Assembly (NCBI RefSeq): GCF_003024195.1
Contig: NZ_KZ679050.1
Location: forward strand, 274,144-338,143
Reading direction: 5' to 3'
Length of the DNA: 64,000 nt
Source of the DNA: Streptomyces dioscori
GTDB lineage: Bacteria > Actinomycetota > Actinomycetes > Streptomycetales > Streptomycetaceae
Shown: piece by piece, positions 43,668 to 52,014 of the stretch
Layout: every line of letters begins with the position of its first letter
How positions within the stretch are numbered: the first letter of the stretch is position 1
Notes under the pieces: generated by a model
The model's input: only the letters and a program-made list of their open reading frames with translations
What the model was told of the DNA's origin: nothing
The model's database searches: none
Translations under genes and position numbers: made by a program

Positions 43668-45017
43668 TCAGGCGTGCACGGAACCCGCCCCGGTCGAGGC
43701 CGAGGGGGGAGCCTCCGTGTCGGCGGTGCCCTCCGCCGGGGACATACAGCGTTCGATGCGCTCGGGCAGGGCCAGCCGGTACAGCGGGACGGCGCCCGCG
43801 GTGGTGAGCACCGCCACCAGGACGAGCATGGAGAAGACGTCCTTGTTGATCATGCCCTGGGCGAGGCCGATGTTGATGAAGATGAGGATCATCAGGCCGC
43901 GGGCGTTCATCAGGGCGCCCACCGCCCACGACTCACGCCAGCTGAAACCGATGCCGCGCATGGCGAAGGCACACCCGAAGTACTTGCCGGTGAACCCGGC
44001 CGCGAGGATCAGCAGGAACATTCCCAGCATGGCCCAGCCGGTGACTCCGCCCAGTTCGGTGTTGAGGCCGGAGAAGGTGAAGAAGACGGGCAGGAGCAGC
44101 ACACAGACGAGGTCCATCATGCGGCTGTGCAGCGCCTGGCGGAAAGCCTCGTTCCTGGGCATGGCCAGTCCGGCGACGAAGCCTCCGAAGACCGAGTAGA
44201 TGCCGATCCAGTCGGTGAAATAGCCGGCGAGCAGCACGACGCCGACGACGACGTACATCTGGTCGAAGCCGAACAGGCCGGTGCGCTCGACCCGTTCACC
44301 CATCGGACGCAGCAGCCGCGCCACGACGGTGAGCATCACGACGGTGAAGACGATGGTGAGACCGATGGTGCGCAGGGCGTGCGGCAGGCCGGCGCCGGTG
44401 TGCATGGCGGACAGCACGGCGAGGAAGCACCAGGCCGCCGCGTCGTCGACGGAGGCGCCCAGGAGGGTCATGCGGCCGAGCGGCGAGTTCTCCAGTCCGC
44501 GCTCGTACAGGATGCGGGCGAGCATCGGGAAGGCGGTGATCGACAGGGCGCCGCCGAGGAAGAGGGCGAACTCGAAAGAGGAGACGTCGGGGTTGGAGAG
44601 GCGGTCGTGGAGCAGATAGCCCGTCGCGGCACCCAGAAGCAGCGAGGGGATGATGCCGGACACCGCCAGCACGGCCGCGTTCCTGGTGTCCTTCCTGCCG
44701 CTTCCCGCCGTGTGGTCGAGGCCGACACCGACCAGGAACATGAAGAGGGTCAGGCCGAGGGTGCTCAGCACGTACAGGATGGGTTTCACCTCTGCGGTGA
44801 AGACGGCTTTCTGGGCCTCGGGGAAGAGGGCACCGAAGAGGGTGGGGCCCAGCAGGACGCCGGCCACCATCTCGCCGAGCACGCGTGGCTGCTTCACCCA
44901 CAGGGCGAGGCGGCCGCAGACGGCGGACGCGGCGAGGATGATCACGATGGCGGGCAGGACCCGCAGGACCAGTTCGAGGTTCTTGTCGGTGGTGGCTGCC
45001 AGGAAGGTCGTGGACAC
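43668..45017 (-). CDS. Cation:proton antiporter (CPA2/Kef family)
   Basis: 449 residues with 12-13 hydrophobic helices. Signature pieces include QPRVLGEMVAGVLLGPTLFG, LGASVDDAAAWCFLAV with the conserved Asp pair, and VGALMNARGLMILIF. These are typical of Na+/H+ or K+/H+ antiporters. It ends in a short Ser/Thr/Ala tail. GTG 45017 has AGGAG seven bases upstream, 18 bases after the P450 stop, so it belongs to the FAD / oxidase / P450 operon. Antiporters inside metabolite clusters may provide self-resistance or product export. Confidence 0.88.
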   Translation of the reverse strand: MSTTFLAATTDKNLELVLRVLPAIVIILAASAVCGRLALWVKQPRVLGEMVAGVLLGPTLFGALFPEAQKAVFTAEVKPILYVLSTLGLTLFMFLVGVGLDHTAGSGRKDTRNAAVLAVSGIIPSLLLGAATGYLLHDRLSNPDVSSFEFALFLGGALSITAFPMLARILYERGLENSPLGRMTLLGASVDDAAAWCFLAVLSAMHTGAGLPHALRTIGLTIVFTVVMLTVVARLLRPMGERVERTGLFGFDQMYVVVGVVLLAGYFTDWIGIYSVFGGFVAGLAMPRNEAFRQALHSRMMDLVCVLLLPVFFTFSGLNTELGGVTGWAMLGMFLLILAAGFTGKYFGCAFAMRGIGFSWRESWAVGALMNARGLMILIFINIGLAQGMINKDVFSMLVLVAVLTTAGAVPLYRLALPERIERCMSPAEGTADTEAPPSASTGAGSVHA

Positions 45018-45035
45018 GGCGGGCTCCTGTGGTGG

Positions 45036-46439
45036 TCAGCTACGAGCGGGGACGTGCGGCGAGGGCCCGGGGCCACGGTCTCGGTCGGCCGGGCAGCCGC
45101 CGGGCGGATGCTCTTCGAAGTAGCGGCCCGCGAGTCGCCGGCGGCGGGCGTGCAGCACCATGACCGTGCCCAGCACCAGTTGCCGGACGCCGCGGGTGAC
45201 GTCCTCCACCGCGTTCCGCGTCCGTACGAAACGGCGCAGGGCGGCGAGCCGGCGCGGCTGGGGAGAGAGGCCGCGGGGGATGAGCAGACAGGGGGCGCGG
45301 TGCGGGATCGACCGGGTGTGCGGGGCGGTCGAGTCCAGCCGGAACCGGCGCAGCACCTCCCGTACCGCGGCACGCAGCACCAGCGGGGACAGCCGCCAGG
45401 CCGGGCAGGGCCGGTTCGCCGCCACGCCGTACGGGATGTGGTGGGCGTCCTTCGCCGACAGGCCGGCCCAGCGGTCCGGGTCGAACTCGTCGGGCCGGTC
45501 GTAGCCGGTGGCGTGGTAGCCGGGGTAGCTGAAGCACACCACCGTGCCGGGCGGCAGCACGGTGTGCTCGTCGAGCGGTATCTCGCCCGTGGTGATGCGG
45601 TGCGCGATGCCGAACAGCGGGTACAGCCGCATCGTCTCGTCGAGCACCCGTGTGAGGTACCGGTCGTCCTCGGTGCCGTCGTCCAGGACGCGCTGCTGCA
45701 CGTCGGGGTGGCGGGCCAGGGCGAGCAGGACGTGTGCGGTCGCCTCCGACAGCTGCACGACGGCCGTGTTGAACATCGTCCCTTGCAGGTAGTGCACCTG
45801 CTCCGCCGGCGACAGCGTCTCCGGCAGCGGATACGGCACCTCGCCGGCCGCGACCTTCGCGCGCAGGTACTCCGTCAGCCGGGCCCGGCGCTTCGGGTGG
45901 CGCAGTCCGGTGCACTTCAGCGCGCTGATCACGTCGTCGGCGTGTGCGGTGATCAGGTCCCGGGCGTGCGGCGGGCACGGCTCCTTGAACACCAGCTCGT
46001 AGCAGAACCCGGCCCAGGCGGGCATCACCAGATTCCGCAGGCGCACGAGGCTGACGCGATCCTCCGGGACCGTGTCCAGGGTCCGGGCGATGGTGCGCGT
46101 GGCCGCCGCCATGAGGTCGTCCGAGGTTCCGGCCAGCATCCGCCGGGTCGTCGCGGCCACGTCCTCGTACCGCTCGCCGGGTTCCAGGTGTTCCTGGTGC
46201 ACCTCGGGTCCCGGGGACAGCCAGTACCAGAACAGGTCGGACAGGCCTGCCCCGGCGCTGCGTCCGTTCGCCGCCGGGTGCGCGTAGACGCGTTCGAACA
46301 CCTCCGGCCCGTGGACGGCGCTGGGCAGGGTCACCGCGCGGTCGCCGTTGGCCTTCTCGAAGATGCGGCCGCGCAGTGCCACCACCCCGCGCGGCAGCCA
46401 CCAGGTGTCCGCCGTGGCCGGCTTCGTACCGCTCCTCAC
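45036..46439 (-). CDS. Atypical cytochrome P450
   Basis: 467 residues. The K-helix ExxR is in VLDETMRLYPLFGIAHR, and the heme-ligand Cys is probably C345 in IPYGVAANRPCPAWRLS. The heme loop departs from FxxGxxxCxG: the glycine after Cys is replaced by Pro-Ala and the Phe is missing. The I-helix region (LQGTMFNTAVVQLSEATAHV) lacks the usual acid-Thr pair. It may therefore use another oxygen-activation route or substrate-assisted chemistry. About 70 basic residues follow the heme domain. GTG 46439 overlaps the oxidase stop (GTGA). Confidence 0.82.
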   Translation of the reverse strand: MRSGTKPATADTWWLPRGVVALRGRIFEKANGDRAVTLPSAVHGPEVFERVYAHPAANGRSAGAGLSDLFWYWLSPGPEVHQEHLEPGERYEDVAATTRRMLAGTSDDLMAAATRTIARTLDTVPEDRVSLVRLRNLVMPAWAGFCYELVFKEPCPPHARDLITAHADDVISALKCTGLRHPKRRARLTEYLRAKVAAGEVPYPLPETLSPAEQVHYLQGTMFNTAVVQLSEATAHVLLALARHPDVQQRVLDDGTEDDRYLTRVLDETMRLYPLFGIAHRITTGEIPLDEHTVLPPGTVVCFSYPGYHATGYDRPDEFDPDRWAGLSAKDAHHIPYGVAANRPCPAWRLSPLVLRAAVREVLRRFRLDSTAPHTRSIPHRAPCLLIPRGLSPQPRRLAALRRFVRTRNAVEDVTRGVRQLVLGTVMVLHARRRRLAGRYFEEHPPGGCPADRDRGPGPSPHVPARS

Positions 46440-47509
46440 CGCGTCTCTCCCCTGCGGACGACCATGTCCCTGGTCAGATCGGCGTTGCGGCGCCCTCCGC
46501 ACAGCGCGAGCGTGTGGTCGTACTCGTCGCGCAGCGTCGCCAGCACCGCGCGGACCCCGGCCTCTCCCTCGGCGGCGAGGCCCCACATCACCGGGCGTCC
46601 CACTCCGACGGCCGTCGCGCCCAGCGCCAGGGCGACGGCGATGTCACTGCCGCGGCGCACTCCCCCGTCCATGAGCACGGGTGTCCGGTCCGCGACGGCG
46701 TCGACGACCGCCGGCAGGCAGTCCAGGGCGGCCGGGACGGCGTCGCACTGGCGGCCCCCGTGATTGGAGACGATCACCCCGCTCGCGCCGTGCTCGACGG
46801 CCAGCCGCGCGTCCGCCGGGTGCAGGATCCCCTTGACCAGTACGGGGAGCGTGGTCGTGCGCGCCAGCTCGCCGAAGTCCCGCCAGGTCGGGGCCGCCGA
46901 CATGGGGATGTCCGTGAGGGTGCCGGGCGGGGCGCCGGGCAGATCGCGCATGTTCTCCGCGGCGTGGCCCGGCGGCAGATCGGTGAAGCCGTTGCGCAGA
47001 TCCCTGGTGTGGCGGCCGAACACCGCCGAGTCGACGGTGACCACCAGGGCCGTGCAGCCCGCCTGTTCGGCGCGCCGTACGAGCGCTTCGGTGACCTCCG
47101 GGCGGGGGTGCAGGTACAGCTGGAACCACACCGCCGGGTCCGGGGCCGCCTCGCGGGCCGCGGCGACGACGGCGTCGACGGCCGTGGTCGCGGCCGTACC
47201 TGTCACCAGGACGGCTCCTTCGGCCGCTGCGGCACGGGCCGTGGCGTCCTCGCCGTCCGGATGCATCAGCCGGTGAAAGGCGGTGGGCGCGACGAACACG
47301 GGTGCGGCCGCCCGCCCAGCACCCGGCAGCCGGGCGGTGGTGTCCCTCGGCTCGTTGCCGCGCAGGGTCCGCGGCAGCAGCAGATACCGGTCGAAGGCCG
47401 CCTCGTTGGCGGACAGGACGCGTTCCTCGCCGGCCCCGCCCGCCACGTAGTCGTAGTGGACGGGGTCCAGTGTCCTGCGTGCCGCGTCGTGCAGCGCGCG
47501 CAGGGTCAC
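46436..47509 (-). CDS. FMN-dependent alpha-hydroxyacid oxidase/dehydrogenase (LctD-like)
   Basis: 357 residues with a complete FMN TIM barrel: PVHYDYVAGGAGEE at the start, FVAPTAFHRLMHPDGE, WFQLYLHPRPEV, LVKGILHPADARLAVEHGAS, GVIVSNHGGRQCD with the catalytic His, and MDGGVRRGSDIAVALALGA. Family members oxidise lactate, glycolate, mandelate or related 2-hydroxy acids to 2-oxo acids. In this cluster an aryl 2-hydroxy acid is a plausible substrate. GTG 47509 overlaps the FAD-monooxygenase stop, and the gene's own stop overlaps the P450 start. Confidence 0.9.
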   Translation of the reverse strand: MTLRALHDAARRTLDPVHYDYVAGGAGEERVLSANEAAFDRYLLLPRTLRGNEPRDTTARLPGAGRAAAPVFVAPTAFHRLMHPDGEDATARAAAAEGAVLVTGTAATTAVDAVVAAAREAAPDPAVWFQLYLHPRPEVTEALVRRAEQAGCTALVVTVDSAVFGRHTRDLRNGFTDLPPGHAAENMRDLPGAPPGTLTDIPMSAAPTWRDFGELARTTTLPVLVKGILHPADARLAVEHGASGVIVSNHGGRQCDAVPAALDCLPAVVDAVADRTPVLMDGGVRRGSDIAVALALGATAVGVGRPVMWGLAAEGEAGVRAVLATLRDEYDHTLALCGGRRNADLTRDMVVRRGETR

Positions 47510-49143
47510 GGTGTCACCGGGGCGACGGCGGCGAGGCGGTCGGCGAGGAAGGCGAGCAGGGGTGCGCGGTGGAACTCCTCGCTGTCCCACTCGTTCTCCA
47601 GGTTCTCCGTCATGTGGTGCTCGGCGACGAACTCACCGGCCCGGTACCAGCGGACGACCGGATGCAGGTACCGGCCGTCGAGACCGCCCGTGTCCTGCTG
47701 CGACTTGCGCGCCGCGGTGACGTCGAAGGGGTCCACCCGGTCGTGGTCGGCCCCGTACTCCAGGGTGATCACCGCGTGGGCGTCCACCGGCCCGAAGTCC
47801 CCCGCGTCCACGGCGTCGGGCACATGGCGGACCGGGACCTCCTCCGCGTACCGCAGGGTGCCGTCCGGGTCGACGAGCAGCAGGTCGCCCAGGACGGCGA
47901 ACTGCTGCCACAGCGCGGAGGACCGGTTGACGCGGGCGACGACCGCGTCGGCGGCCCGCTCGGCGGCTTCGCCCAGCTCCGTCACCGGCCAGGCCTCGCC
48001 GTGGTGGCGTGAGCGCAGTACGCGGTGCAGGGCGCGGACCGCGTACCGGAAACCGTGGATGAAGCCGGTGGTGGACTTCTTGAAGTCGGGGCCCTGGGTC
48101 AGCGTCCCGGCGAAGTACAGGCCGGGCACGTTGACCGACTCCCCGACCGGGGTGAGGGCGGGGAAGCGGCCGTCGACGATCAGTTCGGGGACACAGGTGA
48201 CGTCGAAGACCGAGGCGTCGAACCGGAAACCGGTGGCGACGATCACCCGGTCGTAGTGGAGGTCCTTGACCACCTCGTCGACCCGCTCGAACGAGACCGG
48301 CACGCAGAAGCCGTCCCCCTCCCGGCGGATCTCCAGCACCCGGCCGTCCAGGAGGGCGTTCTGCGACTTCAGCTGGTAGCTGTCGAGGAAGTTGTTGTTG
48401 ACCGCGCGCAGATGCCCCACGTAGTGCGACTTCCACGCCAGCCGCAGGGAACCCGATCCGACGAGGTGGATGACCGCCGCGGTCTCCATGAGGCTGTCGG
48501 CCGTCTCGAACGCGGAGTTGCCCCGCCCGATGATCAGCACGCGCTGATCGGTGAAGGACTCCGGGTCCGGGTCGAACGTGTCGTAACGCTCGGCCAGTTC
48601 GACGCCCGGGACGGTCGGCACGTTCGGCCGGGACACCCCGGTGGCGACCACGACCCGCTTGGCGTGCCACACCGTGCCGGTGTGATCCGTGACGGCGAAT
48701 CCCGCACCGTCACCACCGCCAGCCGCGGAGTCGCCGTCACCACTGCCACCCGCGGGGCCGCCGTCACCGCCGCCGCGGGAAATCCGCGTCACCGTGGTGT
48801 CGTAGCGCACCCGCACCCCGGTACGGGCCGCGTAGTCCGCCAGATAGCGGACCAGGTCGTCGGCCTTCGGAAAGTATCGCGGGCTGTACCGGGTGAAGAG
48901 CAACTCAGGGTCGTCGCTCAGCAGGGAGTTCCAGTCCATGCGGAGCCGTAGCTCGGGATCGTCGTAGCCGGTGTGCACCTTGTTGATCGAGATCAGTTGG
49001 CGATGCCGGGGAAAGCGCGTGAAGAACGCGCCCGGAACGCTGCCGCGCTCCAGGACGACGTAGTCCGCACCGTCACGCTCCAGGGAGGCGGCGAGCTGTA
49101 GTCCCGCGGGCCCCGCTCCGATGATCAGGTAGTCGTGCGCCAT
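47506..49143 (-). CDS. FAD-dependent monooxygenase/oxidoreductase, copy 2 (FOXRED2-like)
   Basis: 545 residues, paralogous along its whole length to the enzyme at 42038-43582. Shared blocks include DYLIIGAGPAGLQLAASLER, FTRFPRHRQLISINKVHTGY, RVLIIGRGNSAFETADSL and HGFRYAVRALHRVL. The extra length is mostly a Gly/Asp/Ser insertion at residues about 124-147, where the paralogue has a short turn. ATG 49143 lies seven bases after a TAGCTT -10 box with no ribosome site, so it is probably leaderless; an in-frame GTG at 49161 would overlap the promoter. First gene of the four-gene operon. Confidence 0.85.
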   Translation of the reverse strand: MAHDYLIIGAGPAGLQLAASLERDGADYVVLERGSVPGAFFTRFPRHRQLISINKVHTGYDDPELRLRMDWNSLLSDDPELLFTRYSPRYFPKADDLVRYLADYAARTGVRVRYDTTVTRISRGGGDGGPAGGSGDGDSAAGGGDGAGFAVTDHTGTVWHAKRVVVATGVSRPNVPTVPGVELAERYDTFDPDPESFTDQRVLIIGRGNSAFETADSLMETAAVIHLVGSGSLRLAWKSHYVGHLRAVNNNFLDSYQLKSQNALLDGRVLEIRREGDGFCVPVSFERVDEVVKDLHYDRVIVATGFRFDASVFDVTCVPELIVDGRFPALTPVGESVNVPGLYFAGTLTQGPDFKKSTTGFIHGFRYAVRALHRVLRSRHHGEAWPVTELGEAAERAADAVVARVNRSSALWQQFAVLGDLLLVDPDGTLRYAEEVPVRHVPDAVDAGDFGPVDAHAVITLEYGADHDRVDPFDVTAARKSQQDTGGLDGRYLHPVVRWYRAGEFVAEHHMTENLENEWDSEEFHRAPLLAFLADRLAAVAPVTP

Positions 49144-49150
49144 GGCCCGG

Positions 49151-49198
49151 AAGCTATCCACCGGAATTCAGAGCGCTCTGAGATTCCCCGCCTAGATT
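49151..49198. promoter_or_regulatory. Symmetric divergent promoters B and C around palindrome TCAGAGCGCTCTGA
   Basis: The perfect 14-bp palindrome (49168-49181) is flanked on each side by 11 bases and then a -10 box: TAGCTT leftwards (49151-49156) and TAGATT rightwards (49193-49198). Each -10 box is followed by exactly seven bases and a start codon (ATG 49143 to the left, GTG 49206 to the right). Neither start has a Shine-Dalgarno sequence. One regulator dimer, or a pair of -35 half-elements, would thus control two leaderless transcripts symmetrically. Confidence 0.8.
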
Positions 49199-49205
49199 CT
49201 CGGGC

Positions 49206-50777
49206 GTGCTCACCGCCCTGGACACCGTCTCGCTGACCGGCCCGCTGGACTCCGCGGTCCTGCGTCGCGTGGCCGCGCCGCTCACCGTCACGGTGGACGA
49301 CGAGACCCGTGCGCGCGTCGACCACAGCCGGCGGCTCTTCCACGACCTGCTGCACGGCGACGGCGGCGGGGAGAGCCGTATCTACGGCGCCACCACGGGT
49401 TTCGGCGCGCTCGTCGGGTACGCGGGCCGTGCCGACGAGGCCGACCAGTGCGACAACACCCTGGCCCATCTCGGCGCGGGCCAGGGCCCGGACCTGCCGC
49501 CGGCGATCGTGCGCGCGGCCCTGCTGCTGCGCGCCCGGTCCCTCGCCCAGGGGTTCTCCGGTGTGTCCACCGAGGTCGTCGAACGGCTCACCGCCCTGTT
49601 CGCCACGACGTTCACCCCGGCCGTCCCGCGCTACGGCTCGGTGGGGGCGAGCGGCGACCTGATCCCGCTCGCCTATGCCACCCAGGCACTGCGGGGCCGC
49701 GGACACGCCTATGTGGACAACCGCCGCATGCCGGCCGACGAAGCTTTGGCCGCCGCGGGTCTGCGCCCGCTCACCCTCGACGGCCGGGACGCGCTCGCCC
49801 TCGTCAACGGCACCTCCGTCACCACCGCCGCCACGGCGCTGGCCCACGACGGTGTCCGCGCCGCTCACCGTGCCCTGGCCGGTCTCACCTGTCTGCTGAC
49901 CGACCTCCTCGGCTGCGATCCCGGCTTCCTCGACGAGGATCTGCTGCGCGCCTACGGTCATGCCGGCGCGGTCCACGTAGGCGCGCGCATGCGGCACACC
50001 CTCAGCGGCGTCACACCGTCCGGCGCCCGTCCCCTTCAGGAGCCGTACAGCATCCGCTGTGCCCCGCAGTTGCTCGGCGCCGCGGAGGACGCCCTGCGCT
50101 ACGTCGACGGCGTGGTCGCCGCGGACCTCGGCGGCGTCAGTGACAACCCGCTGTTCTTCCCCGCCGACCGGGGGACGGGGAAGAACAGCGGGTCGGGGAC
50201 AGGGACGGACGCGGAGCCGGAAGAGGGAGCCGGGCCGGGAAAGGTGGTGCACGGCGGGAACTTCTTCGGGCAGCCCGCCGCCTTCGCCGCCGACCTGCTG
50301 GCCTCCGTCACCGCCCAGCTGGGCAACCTGGCCGAGCGCCAGCTCGACCTGCTGGTGGATCCGGCCCGCAACGGCGGGCTGCCGCCGATGCTCGCCACCG
50401 AACCGGGGCAGCAGCACGGACTGCAGGGCGTACAGCTGGCCACCACCTCGCTCGTCGCCGAGATCCGCCGCGCGGCGACACCGGCCGGCATGCAGAGCCT
50501 GCCGACCAACCTCCACAACCAGGACGTCGTCCCGTTCGGCACGCAGGCCGCCCTGCGCTCCTACGACATGGCGGAGCTGCTCGGTCTGCTGTGCGGGTCG
50601 CTCGCCGTCGGTCTGCGCCAGGCCGTGCACGTCGGGGCGCGCCGGCCCACCGCGCCCGGGTGCGGCAGGCTGCTCGACGCCCTCGTCGAGGCGATCCCCG
50701 CGGTCGAGCGGGACCGGCCGCTGGACGCCGACGTCCGGGCCGCGGCCCGCCTGCTCCTCACGGCCGGCCTGCCGTGA
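49206..50777 (+). CDS. Aromatic amino acid ammonia-lyase or aminomutase (HAL/PAL/TAL, MIO type)
   Basis: 523 residues. The MIO cofactor triad Ala-Ser-Gly is at 148-150 (GSVGASGDLIPLAYA), and the catalytic Tyr is Y60 in YGATTGFG. SLPTNLHNQDVVPFG resembles the NQD block of aromatic-specific lyases and mutases rather than the QEDHVS of histidine ammonia-lyase. H88 in LAHLG aligns with the His that favours tyrosine over phenylalanine, though HAL also has His there. It therefore likely makes coumarate or beta-tyrosine; histidine is the alternative. Residues about 322-345 are a Gly/Thr/Glu insertion. It is divergent from the oxidative operon and shares its palindrome. Confidence 0.85.
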   Translation: MLTALDTVSLTGPLDSAVLRRVAAPLTVTVDDETRARVDHSRRLFHDLLHGDGGGESRIYGATTGFGALVGYAGRADEADQCDNTLAHLGAGQGPDLPPAIVRAALLLRARSLAQGFSGVSTEVVERLTALFATTFTPAVPRYGSVGASGDLIPLAYATQALRGRGHAYVDNRRMPADEALAAAGLRPLTLDGRDALALVNGTSVTTAATALAHDGVRAAHRALAGLTCLLTDLLGCDPGFLDEDLLRAYGHAGAVHVGARMRHTLSGVTPSGARPLQEPYSIRCAPQLLGAAEDALRYVDGVVAADLGGVSDNPLFFPADRGTGKNSGSGTGTDAEPEEGAGPGKVVHGGNFFGQPAAFAADLLASVTAQLGNLAERQLDLLVDPARNGGLPPMLATEPGQQHGLQGVQLATTSLVAEIRRAATPAGMQSLPTNLHNQDVVPFGTQAALRSYDMAELLGLLCGSLAVGLRQAVHVGARRPTAPGCGRLLDALVEAIPAVERDRPLDADVRAAARLLLTAGLP

Positions 50778-52014
50778 CCGCGGGCGCCGGTTCCGGGACG
50801 GCCGACGAGGCGCACTCCGGCAGCCTGATGGTGAACCGGGCACCGCGCCCCGGGCGGCCGGTGGCGGCCACCGTGCCGCCGTGATGGGCGATGACCTCCC
50901 GCAGCAGCGCGAGTCCCAGACCGTACCGGCCGCCCGCGTCACCCCGGTGGAACCTCTCGAACAGCCGCTCCGCCTCGGCGGGATCGAACCCGGACCCGGT
51001 GTCCGTGACGGTGAGCTGTACCGTCCCGTCGGCGTGCGCGAGGTCCACCTCGATCCGCCCGCCCGCCGGGGTGTGCCCGATCGCGTTCACCAGCAGTTCG
51101 CCGACCGCGCGGCGCAGCGCGGACTCGATGCCGTCGACGCAGAGCGGGTACGAAGGACCGTTCACGACCACGGTGAGGCCGCTGTCGCGGGTGCGGTCCG
51201 ACTCCTCGGCGACCACCGTCCGGGCCAGCGTCACCAGTTCGACATGGCGGTGTTCCGACCGCCGCGCCGGGTCCGCCGCGAGGCTCGCGGACAGCAGCAG
51301 GTCGTCCAGTACCTCACCGAGGCGGCCGACCGAACCGACCAGCCGGGCCAGCCCGTCCCGGTGCCGGGCCGGGAGATCGTCGTCGGCCGCCTGCCGTGCC
51401 AGCACCTGGGCCCGTGTGTACACCTGGGTGATCGGGGTGCGCAGCTCGTGGCTGGCGTCCGCGACGAACCGGCGCTGCCGGGTGAGAGCCTCGGCGAGCG
51501 GGGCCACCGCACGGCGCCCGAGGACGGCACCGGTCGCGGTCGCCGCAAGCAGTCCCACGACCTCGGCGACGCCCAGCGCCGTCCACAGGTACCTTCGGTC
51601 GGCGAGCTGGAAACGCAGGTCGAACACCGCCTGCACCAGTCGGCCGTCCGCCCTGACCTGTGTCCGTACGAGGTAGACCGTGCCGTTGCGCCGTACGGTG
51701 CGTTCCACGGCCTCCCGGGTCCGCAGGGCCCGGTCCATGTCGGCGCGTACCGGGAATCCGGCCGGGGAGTTCGCGAGCGGGGTCGTCCCCGGCGCGTACA
51801 GCCAGGTGCACACCGGTGGACTCGACAGGTCGCCGCGCGACGCGCCGTAACGCAGCTCCCGCCGTACCTGCTCGTCCTGTGCGTGGGTCATGACCGTGTG
51901 GGCCACGCCGCCGACGAGCGTGATCAGCAGGGTGACGGTGGCGCCGGTGATCACGGAGATCCGCAGACGGGCCCGGCGCACCGCCGCCCATTCCCCGTAC
52001 GCCGACGCCCTCAC
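50758..52014 (-). CDS. Sensor histidine kinase (OmpR-system type)
   Basis: 418 residues. Two membrane helices (about 20-42 and 150-170) frame an extracellular domain of about 110 residues containing one Cys (PPVCTWLY). The phosphorylated His lies in RRFVADASHELRTPITQVYT, and the ATPase has LLVNAIGHTPAGG, DTGSGFDP and GLGLALLREV. GTG 52014 overlaps the response regulator stop (GTGA). The 3' end overlaps the convergent lyase gene by 20 bases. Its closeness to the lyase cluster suggests, but does not show, control of that cluster. Confidence 0.92.
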   Translation of the reverse strand: MRASAYGEWAAVRRARLRISVITGATVTLLITLVGGVAHTVMTHAQDEQVRRELRYGASRGDLSSPPVCTWLYAPGTTPLANSPAGFPVRADMDRALRTREAVERTVRRNGTVYLVRTQVRADGRLVQAVFDLRFQLADRRYLWTALGVAEVVGLLAATATGAVLGRRAVAPLAEALTRQRRFVADASHELRTPITQVYTRAQVLARQAADDDLPARHRDGLARLVGSVGRLGEVLDDLLLSASLAADPARRSEHRHVELVTLARTVVAEESDRTRDSGLTVVVNGPSYPLCVDGIESALRRAVGELLVNAIGHTPAGGRIEVDLAHADGTVQLTVTDTGSGFDPAEAERLFERFHRGDAGGRYGLGLALLREVIAHHGGTVAATGRPGRGARFTIRLPECASSAVPEPAPAVTAGRP

